Part shown: positions 34,118 to 46,080 of the stretch, in pieces
Position numbering within the stretch: the stretch's first letter is position 1
Layout of the letters: each line of letters opens with the position of its first letter
DNA from: Tenrec ecaudatus
Taxonomy: Eukaryota > Chordata > Mammalia > Afrosoricida > Tenrecidae
Direction: 5' to 3'
Assembly: GCF_050624435.1 (NCBI RefSeq)
Contig: NC_134546.1
Span: 18,127,001 to 18,191,000, forward strand
Length of the DNA stretch: 64,000 nucleotides
Translations under genes and position numbers: made by a program
Notes under the pieces: model-generated
Seen by the model: the letters and a program-made list of their open reading frames with translations, nothing else
What the model was told of the DNA's origin: nothing
Database searches by the model: none

Positions 34118-35100
34118 CCTGCCACAGTGGCACTACAGAAGCGAGAACAGGAACATGACTGGGACACGTACATTATGTTAGACAGATGAGCTTACAGGAT
34201 AGGTCTGGGGCCCTCCAACCAAGGCCATCAGTATGATGATTTCCATCAAGGACACACCCAGACGAGCCCCTAAGAGAAACTACCCCTCCCTGGGCTGGCT
34301 GGAGAAGGGTGGAGGCAATCCAGTTTCCAAGGCAGTCTGCCTGAGGGCACGATCATCTGCGTCCTTGGTTAATGATCAGAAGGATTCATTGGAAGCTTCA
34401 TCCCTGGGATCTCTGCTGGTGGATCTTGGGTTTTCACCATAATCCACAGCCTTCTGCAAATGGGGTGCTCAGAATTTAAGGTCTGATCCAAAGTAGACCC
34501 AGACGTTACCTGCCCACATTTCCATTCCTCTTCCCTGCAAAAACTTTCTCTCTGACCCTAACACCCAGAGCTCCATCAGCCTTAGCCCCAGGAGTCTGCA
34601 TAGCTCCCGGCAATTTCGACCGGCTGGCCTGGACCCCCCAGCCCTATGTCTGTCTCCGAGTTCTTTGGGACTAAGTCACAAACTCCTTTAGACTTTCCTG
34701 ACTGCCTGTGCAGACTTTACTACCAGCCATCCAGAGCTGGGGCTACACAATGACCTGTATTGGAGCTTAAATTCTGAATCCTAAATCCATGGAGGGCCAC
34801 AGTTTGAGTGAAAGTCCAAGATCCATCGTGGGTCTCTACCTGACTTAGGCGCCCCTCAATGTCTTTCTGACCATTCACCAGCAATGTGAATAGCCTTGCC
34901 CTCAGGCAGAGTCCAGCAGAAAGTGGATTACCACCACTCACCAGCCACCCACCAGGGGCGAGTCTCTGCTTCAGGGACGGGCCTGGTGTAGCTTGAACTC
35001 CTGCGGCTATTGGAGAAAACACAGGCTTGGGTTTTTTCCGAAACCAGAATTTAAATGCCAAGGCAAGTTCTTTGACCCAACACACCCAAATCTACAAGTG
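34118..35100. mobile_element. Endogenous retrovirus interior remnant with inverted coding-like arms
   Basis: Directly after the family C LTR comes TGGCACTACAGAAGCGAG, placed where a tRNA primer-binding site would be. Further on, the plus strand near 34300-34440 and the minus strand near 34960-34780 encode related peptides beginning GGNP and sharing CLRAR and NQK/NGQK motifs. Both are broken. I infer a retroviral interior because of the position; the peptide itself is not one that I recognise. Confidence 0.45.
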
Positions 35101-35164
35101 CCCTCGGGGTAAAAAAGTCTCTGATTTCCTACCACACACAGACTTTGGCCTAGTAAATCTCAAC

Positions 35165-35620
35165 AGCTAGGTGATAAAATGCGAAAAGAAAAGAATGCTC
35201 AAGGAAGCTGCAGTCAAGAGATCAAAGGACGTATTGCCTTGGGGAAAATTTGCACAAGACTCAAGCCAGGCTCTTTCCAATTGCCTCGCATGCATATGAA
35301 AGTTGGGCGCTGAAACAGAAGTCCAGCTGCATTTGAATGGTGGTGCTGTGTAAATATGGGAAGTCCTGGGCCTGCTAAAGGGCAAAGACATCTGTCTTGG
35401 AGGAAGCACAGCTGGGGTGCTCTTTGGAAGAGAGAATGGCCACACTTCATCTCCTGTACTTTGGACAGCTCAAGAGAGACTAGTCACTGGGAAAGGACAC
35501 ATGCTGGGCGGAGTCCAGGGGCAGCAAAAGGAGGAAGGCCTTTGATGGACTGATTCAGCAGCTGTAACAATGGGCTCCCACGTGAGAACAGTTGTGAGGA
35601 TGGGACAGGGCCAGCCGTTT
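35165..35620 (+). mobile_element. RTE (BovB-like) LINE 3' fragment
   Basis: Sense RTE 3' sequence: GCCTTGGGGAAAATTTGC, GCATATGAAAGTTGG, CATCTGTCTTGGAGGAAG, CAGCAGCTGTAACAATGGGC and AGTTGTGAGGATGGG. It carries no open frame of note. Confidence 0.78.
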
Positions 35621-36952
35621 TGATTGTTGTGAGTGGGTGACTTTTAATGGGTTATGCTTGAGGTTTACCACAGGGTAAGCAGTTTGAGCCTAAATTTGTC
35701 GATGGTCAGAAGAGGGAGTCTATGTTTGAAGGTGGTCAGCCAGAGGGTTCCTTAGAAGCCAAAATGGGTTCATGTCCTCCAAAAGTCGAGTTTCTTCTGT
35801 TGAGTTCACGGTCCCTCTTTCTGGAGCATCTCCTCCTTTCGCTGTGCTTCTTTCAGTGGGGCTGCAGAGGGCGCTGGTAGTGCCTGAAACCAAAAGACCT
35901 TTGGTCTGTGGAAGGCTGAAGCCTGCAGTCAGAGCCCTAAGTCCACCCTAAACCTTGAAATGACCCAAACGCCCTTGGGAGGACTTGATGCACACACTTC
36001 TGACCACTCCCCTGTTTCGCTGAGGAGGACAAATTCCAGGGAAGCAGGGAGTGATCATGATCAATCTCTGATAAATTTGGAGAGACATGGAGAGAGAGTT
36101 TGCCGACGGGAAAGACAGGTCAATTGGTGCACACAGAACTAGAGTTCAGCGGAAGGGTATGCTCCTCAGACATGTGGATAAATGGCAACTATCTTTTTTC
36201 TTTTTTTCTTTCCCCTCTTGCCTGCTGGATCAACAAAACCCCTCTTAACTGTTGCTACTATAAACTCAAAAAACTTTTTAAGAGCAATCAATCGATAGTA
36301 TTTGGCATATGTGCAGAAGGAATGAAGTGGGTTGATTGTGTTGATCTTGTTATTCCTTGGTCCCAGGCAGACGTAGTGTCTCCTGGGGCTGCCCAACTCT
36401 CTTTTGTCTTTGGGGCATATGTTGAATAAAATCTGTTTTTCCTACGATTATAACTTTGTGGCAACTCTTCCTTAGGACAATGGAAAACTTTTTCAGTCTT
36501 TGTCTCTCTTTAAAATGTCTTTATATCATGCTCACATTTGGATGTTTTAATTGGATATGCAATTCTTGTGAGCTTCTTCGAATGGTTTACAGACACACTG
36601 GAATGGTTCCAAGCATTTTCTCAAAGAAGAAGAAAAAATTGTCAATTGGACTCGAGCCTTGCAACCCGGATATAAACTGCTTTCTGCCCTAGCGAATGGA
36701 GACCAAGGTTGGCTATTGGGGTTGGAGACTGATGATATGAGTAGACTGACTTTATCCTAAGTTCCTTGCTATCGTAGCCTTCTTAATTTAGATCTTGACA
36801 TACTCATAGCTACTGCTACATCCCTGTAGGATTCAGAGCTTAACCTGCTCCCCAAGGGTCTGTTAAGAGAGCCCCACTGACGATAACATTTTCAGACCGA
36901 CAGCAGGACTTTTGTCAAACTCTACATTTAAAGAACATGTTGTTATTTTTTG
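35621..36952. other. Unassigned intergenic sequence
   Basis: Includes a 63-base segment at about 35698-35760 that is almost identical to the complement of 29229-29291. The rest has no recognised similarity. Confidence 0.4.
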
Positions 36953-38870
36953 TTTGGTGCCGTCACCATCGAGGTGGTTCCTACCCATAGCAACCCTGTA
37001 AACAGAACAAAACACTGCCTGGTCTTCGTCATTCTCACAATTGTTACGCTCGAGCCCATTGTTGTCGCCATTGTGCCAATCCATCTCTTTGGGGGGCTTC
37101 CTCTTTTTAGCTGCCCTTCTACTTTACCAAGCACGATGTCTTTCTCCAGGGACTGGTCTCTCCTGACAACATGTCCAAAGTATGTACGACAAAGTCTGCC
37201 CATCTTTGCTTCTAACAAGTACTCTGGCCACACTTCTGCCAAGACAGACTGGTTCCTCCTTTGAGCAGTCCACGGCCTTTTCAACTGTCTGCTGCCAGCA
37301 CCACATTTCAAATGCATCGATTCCTCTTCAATCTTCCATAGTCAGTATCCAACTTTCACAGGCATGCAAAGTGATTGAAAAGACCGTGACTTGGGTCACT
37401 AAAGAGATCTGGCACATCGGATTTTCCCAAGGCAATGTAACTTTTGCTCTCTTGACAGAAGCTTCCCTGTGCATGTGTAGGGATTGAAGCAAGACCAAAT
37501 CCTCGACAAGTTCAATGTTTTCTCCCTTTATCATGTTACCTATTGGTCTAGTTGTGAGGGTTTGTGTTTTCTCTACATTTGAGTTGTAATCCATATTGAA
37601 GGCTGCAATCCTGATCTTCATCAACAAGTGCTTCAAGTCCTCCACACTGTCAGCAAGGTTGTATCATTTGTGTATCTCAGGTTGTTGATAAGCCTTCCTC
37701 TAATACTGATGCCATATTCTTTTTCATATAATTCAGCTTCTTTGATTATTTGCTCAGCGTACAGGTTGAGTAAGTATGCTGAGGAAATACCACCCTGGCA
37801 CACATCTTCCTGATGGGAAACCATGCAGCATTCCCTTGTTCGGCTAGCACAGCTGCCTTTTGATCCATGACAAGTTCTACAAGCGCTCAATGAATTCCTT
37901 TTCCTAGAATTCCTGTTCTTCTCAAGGATAGCCACCGTTTGTTATGAGTCACACACTCGAATTCCTTGCCATAGTCAATAAAACACAAGTAAACCTCTTT
38001 CTGGTATTGTTTGGTTTCAGCCAAGATCCATCTGGCATCAGAAAAGATATCCTTTGTTCCAAGTCCTCTTCTGAATTCCGCCTGTCAATGCACTGCTAAA
38101 ACATTTGTTGGATGGTCTTCAGCAAAATTTTACTTGGATGTGATAATGATATTGCTTGGTAATTTGAGCATTCTGATGGGCCACTTTTCTTTGCAATGGG
38201 TACAAATATGGATCTCTTCCAGACAGCTGGCCAAGTAGCTGTCTTCCAATTCCTCTGGCATAGATGAGTCAGAACATTGGTATCTCATCAATTCCTGGAA
38301 TCTTGTTTTTGGCTGATGCTTTCGGGGCAGCTTGAACTCCTTCCTTCAGTATGGTGAGTTCTTGCTCGTGTGCGACCTCCTGAAATGGTAGAATGTTGAC
38401 TATTTCCTTTTGGTATGGTGACTGTATTCTTTCCATCTTCTCTTGAGGCTTCCTGCATCATTCGATATTTTGCCCACAAAACATTTCAATATTGCAACTC
38501 CAGGATTGAATTTTTTTCTTTTGTTTTTTTCAGTTTAAGATATTTGATCATGTTCTTCCTTTTGAGTTTTCTAACTCTAGATCTTTGCACATTTCATTAT
38601 AACTTTGTCTTCTTCTTTTTTTTTTTTTGCTCAGTCTCTGTAGAGACTGTCAAAAATTGCCAACGCCGACTATATTTCAAGTCGTCACGGCGGGGTATTG
38701 GGAAAAGTTTTCAATCAGCAATAATCGCACCTCGAATAAACCTCACTGGCTACGATATTGCCACTGCGCAAAGCTTATAACTTTGTCTTCTTGAGCTGCC
38801 CTTTGAAATTTTCTATTCAGCTCTTCGGCTTCTTCATGTCTTCCATTTGCCTTAGAGGTTGGAAAAGAGG
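36953..38870 (-). mobile_element. RTE (BovB-like) LINE, about 1.9 kb of the 3' half, with U4 insertion
   Basis: Starts at the RTE 3' terminus (GGTGCCGTCACCATCGAGG) and continues antisense to TTTGCCTTAGAGG. The minus strand near 37830-37640 encodes a broken reverse transcriptase in which the expected YADD box reads YTND. The U4 retrocopy occupies 38615-38776. Confidence 0.88.
38632..38775 (-). pseudogene. U4 spliceosomal snRNA retrocopy
   Basis: The minus strand reads as an almost full-length U4 snRNA (144 of about 145 bases): it begins AGCTTTGCGCAGTGG, keeps the stem region around ATTATTGCTGATTG, and ends in the terminal hairpin AGTCTCTACAGAGACTG. At least six substitutions from the human sequence are visible. 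A poly(A) tract follows its 3' end (T-run 38615-38628 on the plus strand), and a perfect 16-bp duplication ATAACTTTGTCTTCTT flanks the whole insert (38599-38614 and 38777-38792). This is a retrotransposed copy without its own upstream promoter, inserted in an RTE LINE. Confidence 0.95.
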
Positions 38871-39497
38871 CTGTCTGAAGTATGAATGCAATGACCATCA
38901 AAGGCATTTTCTAAGACCCTAACCCTTAACCTAACTTCCCTGAATCTTCTATTCAGAGAGCTAGCCTTTGTCACACTTACTGCATACTGTCTTCCTTGGG
39001 TATCAATAGACAATAAAGTTTTTGCATCTTTCCCTCACAACTGTTGGCTTTTCACAGCAGGAAGTTTATGCCACAAAATTGTGGTAACAGAAAAAAAATT
39101 CATGGAGATCTGAGAATTCTGGGACCAGTAGCGGTAGGAAGTAGGAAAGAAATAGATACCAGGCTTTAACACTAGGAAGGTAGTCAAGTACCCATCTTTT
39201 TCAAAACATGGGTTGCAACTCATTAGTAGGTCATGCATGAAATTTATTCTATTGTATATTTCCTAACAAGGACATTACCTACATAACCATCATGCAGTTA
39301 TTGTTAAATGCTATTGAGTCAGTTCTAATTAATAGTGACCCAACTTTCAACAAAATGAAACACAGTCCATTTCTGTATTATCCCCACAATCATTTCTGTA
39401 TTGGAATCCATTGTGGTAGCCATTGTGTCACTTCATCTCCTTGAGGGTGACCTTCTTTTTCTGTGACCCTCTGCTTTACCAAACTGTTCTCCCCCAG

Positions 39498-39739
39498 TGT
39501 AGTAGTTACATAATCTGGTGTCAGTTTGAGGATTCAGTGAAGGGGTGGAGTCTAGCCTGTCAATCAGGTCATAGCTTGATGACCTCATTTGGAGGTGCTA
39601 AGGAGATAAATAGCTCACTGGAGAACTTGATCTGGACTGGGCTGGTTTCTCAATATTCAATTGCTCTTGTACCTAAAGCTCTTTCCTAGACACATGAGTG
39701 TCTATGAATTTGTTTCTCTAGTCTACCTGGACTAGCACA
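39498..39739 (+). mobile_element. TG...CA interspersed repeat, family R, deleted copy inside RTE
   Basis: The plus strand has the family in the opposite orientation: GTAGTTACATAATCTGGTG at the left and GTCTACCTGGACTAGCACA at the right. At 242 bases it is less than half the length of the other copies, so it has an internal deletion. RTE sequence flanks it. Confidence 0.7.
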
Positions 39740-41028
39740 TCCAGGGACTGATCCCTCCTGAGAACATGTCTACATTACTTGAGACAAGGTCTTGCCATTC
39801 TTGTTTCTAGGGAACATTCTGACTGTAGTTCTTCCAAGATAGATTTGTTCATTCTTCTGACAGCCTATGATATAGTTAGTATTCTTTGTCACCACCACAA
39901 TCTGAAGGTATCAATTCTCCTTTGGGCTTCCTTCATCACAGTCCAGCTATCACATACTCAGGTGATTTTAAAATACCAACGCTTGAGCTGGGCACATATT
40001 AGTCCTCACATTGACATCTTTGCTATTTAAAACTTCAATGAAGTCTCTTGCAGCAAATCTACCTAGTGCAGTACATCCTTTGACTTCTTGACTGCTACTT
40101 TCATAAATACTGATTATGGACCAAAATTAAACGAGATTCTTATTTTTCCTTCATATATCATGATGTTATTGGTCCAGTTTGGGGATTTTTAATTATTTTT
40201 GAATATTGAGGTGTGACCCCTGCTGAAGGCTGCAGTCTTTGATCTTCTTCAGTCAGTGCAAGTCCTCTTCACTTTCAGCAAGCAAGGCTGTTTCGTGTGC
40301 ATATCACAGAGTGTTGAGTCTTCCACTAATCCTGACATCACATTCTTCTTCATATAGTTCAACTTCTGGGATTATTTGCTCAACAAGATTGAATAAGTAT
40401 GAAGAAATAGTACAGCCCTGACACGCTCCTTTCCTGATTGTAAACACTGCAGTATCCCTTTCTTCTGTTTCAACAACTATCTTTTTAGGGATAGGTTCTG
40501 CAAAAAATGTGATGTGTTCTGAAATTCCCGTTTTGCACAGTTATCCGATTGGTTGAGCCACACAGTTGAATGCCTTTGCATAGTTAAAATAATACACAGG
40601 TGAACATATTTCTGGCATTCTTTGCTTTCAACCACTAGTGATCAGACATCAGCAATACCCCTCATTCTAAGGTCTCATCTGAATCTGGTTTGAGTTTTTA
40701 GTAGCTGTCAGTGTAGTGTCAGTGTAGCTTAATTGTCAAGTGGACAAGTAAAGCGACTTTACTTGTAGGTTGTAATGTTAATGATATTGTTCCATAATTT
40801 TCCATTTTCGCTTCTGGAAGTTCAGGATCATGTTGTCTTTGGAATGGGCACAAATATGGATCTCTTCCTATTGGTTGACTAGGCAGCTCTCTTCCTAACT
40901 CTGACCATGAAGTGAGCCCTTCTAGCATTGCTCCATTTGTTGAGACATCTCAATTGATATTCTGTAAATTCCTGAAACCTTTTGTTTTTTTGTCAGAGAG
41001 GCTTAGGCTTATTCCTTCAATACATTAG

Positions 41029-43251
41029 GGTTTTTTAAAAAAATAATTTTATTGGGGGCTCGTACAATTCTTATCACAATCCATCCATCGTGTCAAGCAC
41101 ATATGTACATTTGTTGCCATCATCATTCTCAAAACATTTGCCTTCTACTTGAGCCCTTAATATTGGCTGCTCATTTTCCCCCTCCCTCCCCACTGCCCTA
41201 CCTCATGAACCCTTCATAATTCATAAATTATTTTGTCATGTTACACTGTCCGACATCTCCTCCCACCCTCTTCTCTGCTGTCCATCCCCCAGGGAGAAGG
41301 CTATATGTAGATTCTTGTAATCAGTTCCCCCTTTCTACCCCACATTCCCTCCACCCTCCAGGTGTCGCCACTCTTAACCACTGATCCTGAAGGAGTCATC
41401 TGTCCTGGATTCCCTATGTTTCCAATTGCTCTCTGTACCTATGTACATCCTCTGGTCTAGCCAGATTTTTAAGGTAGAATTGGGATCATGATAGTGGGGA
41501 GGAGGAAGCATTTAAGAACTAGAGGAAAGTTATATGTTTCATCGTTGCTAGCCCGCACCCTGACTGGCTCATCTCCTCCCCGCAACCCTTTAGTAAGGGG
41601 GTGTCTGGTTGGCTACCGATAGGCTTTTGAGTCTCCACTCTGCACTCACCCACAGCTATGTGGACAACTGCCCCTCCCCCCAGAAGAATTTTCTTGAGAG
41701 GACGGCATTGAAGCTGCAGCTAGGGGAGAGGGGCATGTTTGATCAGAGAAAATGGGAGCAAATGAAGGGGGAGGAAGAGAGAGTGGAGCACATCCTGGCT
41801 CATCAGGCCTGGAGGACGATATCCCCATTCTGAACAGCCAATGGACAGAGTGGACAATATGGCTGATCCCACTGTAAGACATGCTGTCCCTTGATGGCCC
41901 AGAGCCCTAAGGGGGACAACACTGGAGACTCAGTGTTGGGAATGGCCCAGACTGACCCTGTGACACTGAGGCAAACCACTAAAAGCGTGCGGCAGAGAAA
42001 CCATGGGAGCAGAGCAGGGAGCCCCCGATGGAGTACTAAGGACAGACTCCGGGGCCAGAGCATGGTACCCCATTGGACCTGACTGAAGGACATGCCTAAA
42101 GATAAAAAATCAGACCTTGATCTATTTACAGGTTTTTCTTTCTTATTAAAATTAAAAAAAATTAATTTATTCTTCTATGGGTAATTGGTTTCCTTTTTTG
42201 TTGTCATCGCCGTGTTCTCACTCATCGCCTATCTTGCTATGGCTTGATTTTTGGTGCATATTATTATCTCTACAGCTCTATCTAGATAAGATAGACTGGA
42301 TGAATGGTCTGGAGGAGAAAACAATGGGACCAATGGTTCCGGGGGGCACGGGAGAGGGGGAGGAGGGGGTTAAGAGGTGGTGCTGACCAACCCAGGGACA
42401 GGGGAGCAACAAGTGATCTGAAATCAGTGGCAAGGAGGATGTGAGAGGCCTGGTAGGGATTCAGCAAGGGCAAGGTAACCGAGAGAAATTACTGAAACCC
42501 AAATAAAGGCTGAGCATGATAGTGGGACAAGAGGAAAGTAAAAGGAAATAGAGGAAAGAACTAGGTGACAAAGGGTATTTATAGAGATTTAAAGACTGGA
42601 ATGTGCATATGTAAATATGTATGAGTGTGAAGAAACAGATCTATTTGCATATATTTATAGGTTTAGTATTAAGGCAGTAGATGGACATTGGGCCTCCACT
42701 CAAGTACTTACTCAATGCAAGAACATGTTCTATTAAATTGGCATTCCAGGGTGCACACTTTCTCGACATGATTGCTGAAGACAAACGTGTGCATAAGCAA
42801 ATGTGGTGAAGAAAGCTGATGGTGCCCGGCTATCAAAAGATATAGTGTCTGGGGTCTTAAAGGTTTATAGATAAACAAGTGGCCATCTAGCTGAGAAGCA
42901 AAGAAACCCACATGGAAGAAGCACACCAGCCTGTCTGATCATGAGGTGTCGAAGGGAATCAGGTATCAGACATCAAAGAACTAAAAATCATATCAGTGGG
43001 TGCCCACCTTCCTGATACGATCACTGAAGACAAACGTGTGCATAAGCAAATGTGGTGAAGAAAGCTGACGGTGCCCAGCTATCAAAAGATATAGCGTCTG
43101 GGGTCTTAAAGGCTCGAAGACAAACAAGTGGCCATCTAGTTCAGAAGCAACAAATCCCACATGGAAGAAACACACCAGCCTGTGTGACCACGAGCTGTTA
43201 AAGGGAATCAGGTATCAAGCATCAAGGAACAAAAAAAACCTCATATCACTG
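41029..43251 (-). mobile_element. LINE (L1-type 3' end) with inverted 5' half, consistent with twin priming
   Basis: From 41036 to 41655 the minus strand is the 3' end of an L1-type LINE that recurs throughout the window (plus-strand 3' form CCCCCAATAAAATTATTTTT). At 41656 the orientation flips: 41656-43251 is the upstream part of the same element read on the plus strand, and its far end abuts, in consensus terms, the point where the 3' half starts. The whole is flanked by TACATTAG at 41021-41028 and 43252-43259. It is inserted in an RTE LINE. A 245-base unit is tandemly repeated at about 42752-43000 and 43001-43250. Confidence 0.75.
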
Positions 43252-43333
43252 TACATTAGTTTCTTTTACAGAGATAGTTGAATGTTGACCAATTATTTTT
43301 GGTACCTTGACTCTGTATCCTTTCCATTTTCTT

Positions 43334-44186
43334 TCTTTTTAAAAAATGTAATCATTTTATTGGGAGCTCTTACTGATATAACATTCCATAGTTCAATCAC
43401 ATCAAGTGTTGGACAATTGCTACCACAATCAGTTTCAAAACATTTTTTCTTCTTGAACTCCTTAATATCAGCTCTCCTATATCCCCATAACCACCCTCTA
43501 GGAGCCTTCTCCCTCCATACACCTATAACAGATCCCCACTCCCCTATCTTATACAATCCAATATAACCATTCACATACAATTCTGTTATATCCCGTCAAG
43601 TGGGGTTACACAGTCAATCTCAGTTCTCTATTCTCTCATTCCCACCCCTACCCCCTCTTCCTGTACCTTCAGGGGACCATTTCCCCTGTTACTGTATGTG
43701 AAGGGATATCAATCTTAGCTTTCATGTAATGAAGCAAATATGAAGAAAGCTGATGGTGCCTGGTTATCAAAGGCTATAGCATTTGGGGTCTTAAAGGCTT
43801 GTAGCTAACAAGTGGCCACTTAGCAACGAAGCAACAAAGCCCACATGGAAGAAGCACACCAGCCTGTGTGATCATGAGATGTTGATGGGAAGAGGTATCA
43901 GAAGTCCAAAAACAAGCAACCAAATTGATGTGAAGGAGGTGTGGATGGATACCCCAAACCCATCTGTAAGATACTTGGACAGTCCCTCTCAGAAGGACCA
44001 CACAGAAGGGATGATAAACCCAGGGTGTGGAAAACACTCACAGAACTATCCTCTAGTTCTTTAATATTTCCTCCCCCTTTCTATTATGGTTTTCATTTCT
44101 TTTACCTCATTAATCATGTTAGATTCACATATGTTCATTTGTATCTTTAAGATAGTTTGGTACACGAATGCCGAGGTAGCGAACCC
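43334..44186 (-). mobile_element. Second inverted LINE 3'-end insertion
   Basis: Bases 43340-43735 are a diverged minus-strand LINE 3' end (ATTTTATTGGGAGCTCTTAC). Bases 43736-44160 are plus-strand sequence of the same family, starting with the AAGAAAGCTGATGGTGCC unit and running to TCTAGTTCTTTAATATTTCC. RTE sequence resumes after it. CCATTTTCTTT at about 43322 and CCATTTTATTT at about 44188 may be the target duplication. Confidence 0.6.
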
Positions 44187-45080
44187 TCCATTTTATTTAA
44201 TGCTTCCTGAGTCTGTCAATATTTTGTCCACAGAATCCTTCGGTATTACCACTGTGGCTTGAATTTGCTTCCTTAGTTCTTTTCTTTTGCTTTTCAAACG
44301 CAAGGCCTTCAGACGCTTCGTGATAATACTTTTGTCTTCCCAACTGCCCTTTGAAATCTGCTCAACTTTTTCTTTCCTTCAGAAACGGTCCTGTAATTCA
44401 CATCTGAATGGCTTTCCTTGCTCAACTCCTTTGTGTCATCATTTCTTCGTCACTTGAGCATCTCTACGTTCAAGAGCAAGTTTCAGGGTCTTTTCTGACA
44501 CCCATTTTGGCCTTTTGTCTTTTTAACAATCCTTTGCCTTCTTCAAATATGTTCTTCATGCCATCCCACAAGTCTAGTCCTCGGTTGTGTACGTGTCACA
44601 TCTATTCTTGAGATGGCTTCTAAGTTGGGCTATACTCAAGGTGATGCTTTGGCTGCCGTGGATTTGTCTTCATGAATTTTCTTCAGTTTAAATTTGCATG
44701 TGAACAATTGATGCGTCTACTCGTCAGGCCCTGGTCTGGTTCTGATGGATATGAAACTTCTCCATCCTCTCTCTCCACAGATGTAGTAGTTGATTGTAAT
44801 TCCTGTTTATTCCATCTGGAGAGGTCAACAAGTATAGTTGCTATTTACATTGTTGTAAAAAAGGTATTTCAAATGAGTAATTTGTTAAGTCTTGCAAAAT
44901 TCTATCATTCGGTCATTTCGTTTCTTTCACCAAGGTTCTATTTTCCAAATACCGATTCTTCTTTGTTACCAGGCTTCACATTGAAACCACCAGTATTTAT
45001 CAATCTCTCGAGTGTACATCTGATTGATTTGTTTACTTAAGTTGGTTAAAAATTTTTCCATGTCTTCGTACATCTCAAGA

Positions 45081-45639
45081 CCGATGTCTTATAGGATGAC
45101 TCAGTATGGTTTTGGATGCAGGTTCATGCATCTTAGGGCAGGATCGCAAAAGCGATGTCTCCCCATCGCACCTGACCAGATGTGCATGAATTCGTTTTGT
45201 GCCGTCACTGCTGCTGTTGTTAATGAGCACGCAACTAAAAGGGCGCCTAGTAGGCTTCTCTACCAGTTACTCTTTCACCTTTATCAAGTATTTTGTCAAG
45301 GAAGGGGTTCTGAAACTACAAAGGTATCTAAATTCCGACTTCCATATTTATTTTTATAAATTCCTTTCATTTATTCAATGAGTTAGAATGTTATTTTGGT
45401 GTTCAGATTGTCCTGGACCTGGTCACTAGGGAGACACTTCAAAATGGTTTTATATCCTTTTTGATATGCTCTGATGATTTCCTGGGAACTCTTTTGCCGT
45501 CACAGATATTTCAGGCACACCTTGTACTTGAGCTCAGCCCTAGAGCCAACTATTCGTTCAGGTTGTTTTTAGACACAAACGGGCTCCACTGTTCTGGGCC
45601 CTTTCTGTGGACAGAGCTATTTCTAAACATATTTGTATC
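45081..45639. other. Unassigned intergenic sequence between RTE fragments
   Basis: Probably continues the RTE copy in decayed form, since RTE sequence lies on both sides, but I cannot align it securely. Confidence 0.35.
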
Positions 45640-45805
45640 TAGTTAGGTGCCATCAAGTCAGTTCCAACTCACAGTGAACTTATGAGCCACAAAACGAAAC
45701 CGTGCCTAGTCCTGTGCTACAGTTGTTACGATTGTAAGTCCATCATTGCAGCCAGTGTCAAACCATCTAATTGAGGGCCTTCCTCATTTTCACTGCTGTT
45801 ATTTC
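45640..45805 (-). mobile_element. RTE (BovB-like) LINE 3' terminus
   Basis: Short antisense piece: TAGGTGCCATCAAGTCAGTT, ATGAGCCACAAAACGAAACC and the TTGTTACGATTGTAAGTCC segment that matches the terminus of the copy at 36953. Confidence 0.75.
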
Positions 45806-45918
45806 TACAGCTACCTGTGTTGAACACCATGAATACATGCCACAATCTCCTGTTCCAATTCAACACCACCAGGTTCACATCCTATTTAACTACACCTAGT
45901 AACCCTCCTTATCCTCTA

Positions 45919-46080
45919 GGACCCCTGGTGGCACTGTGGTCACCCATTGGGCTGCAATTGGCAAGGTCGGCAGTTGAAAAATTACCAGCAGCTTGCCGGA
46001 GAGACTACTCCCATGGTCTCTGAAACCCACAAGGGGCCACGATGGGTCAGCACTGACTCAATGGCAGTGTTTGGTTGGGC
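45919..46080 (+). repeat. AfroSINE (plus)
   Basis: Sense copy: CCCTGGTGGCACTGTGG, AAGGTCGGCAGTTGAAAAA, TCTCTGAAACCCACAAGGG, GGTCAGCACTGACTCAATGG. Confidence 0.9.

Larger units (their letters stand above)
39296..45080 (-). mobile_element. RTE (BovB-like) LINE, longest copy, heavily interrupted
   Basis: RTE blocks lie at 39296-39497, 39740-41028, 43252-43333 and 44187-45080. They run from the 3' terminus (TTGTTAAATGCTATTGAGTC) through reverse transcriptase into the endonuclease region (CTTGCAAAATTCTATCATTC). Insertions are a TG...CA repeat (39498-39739) and two inverted LINE copies (41029-43251, 43334-44186). About 2.5 kb of RTE remains after removal; all frames are broken. Confidence 0.85.

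Noticed and set aside
38905-38935. Telomere-like CCCTAACCC-type motif
   Set aside because: Only two or three degenerate units; too short for an interstitial telomeric repeat.
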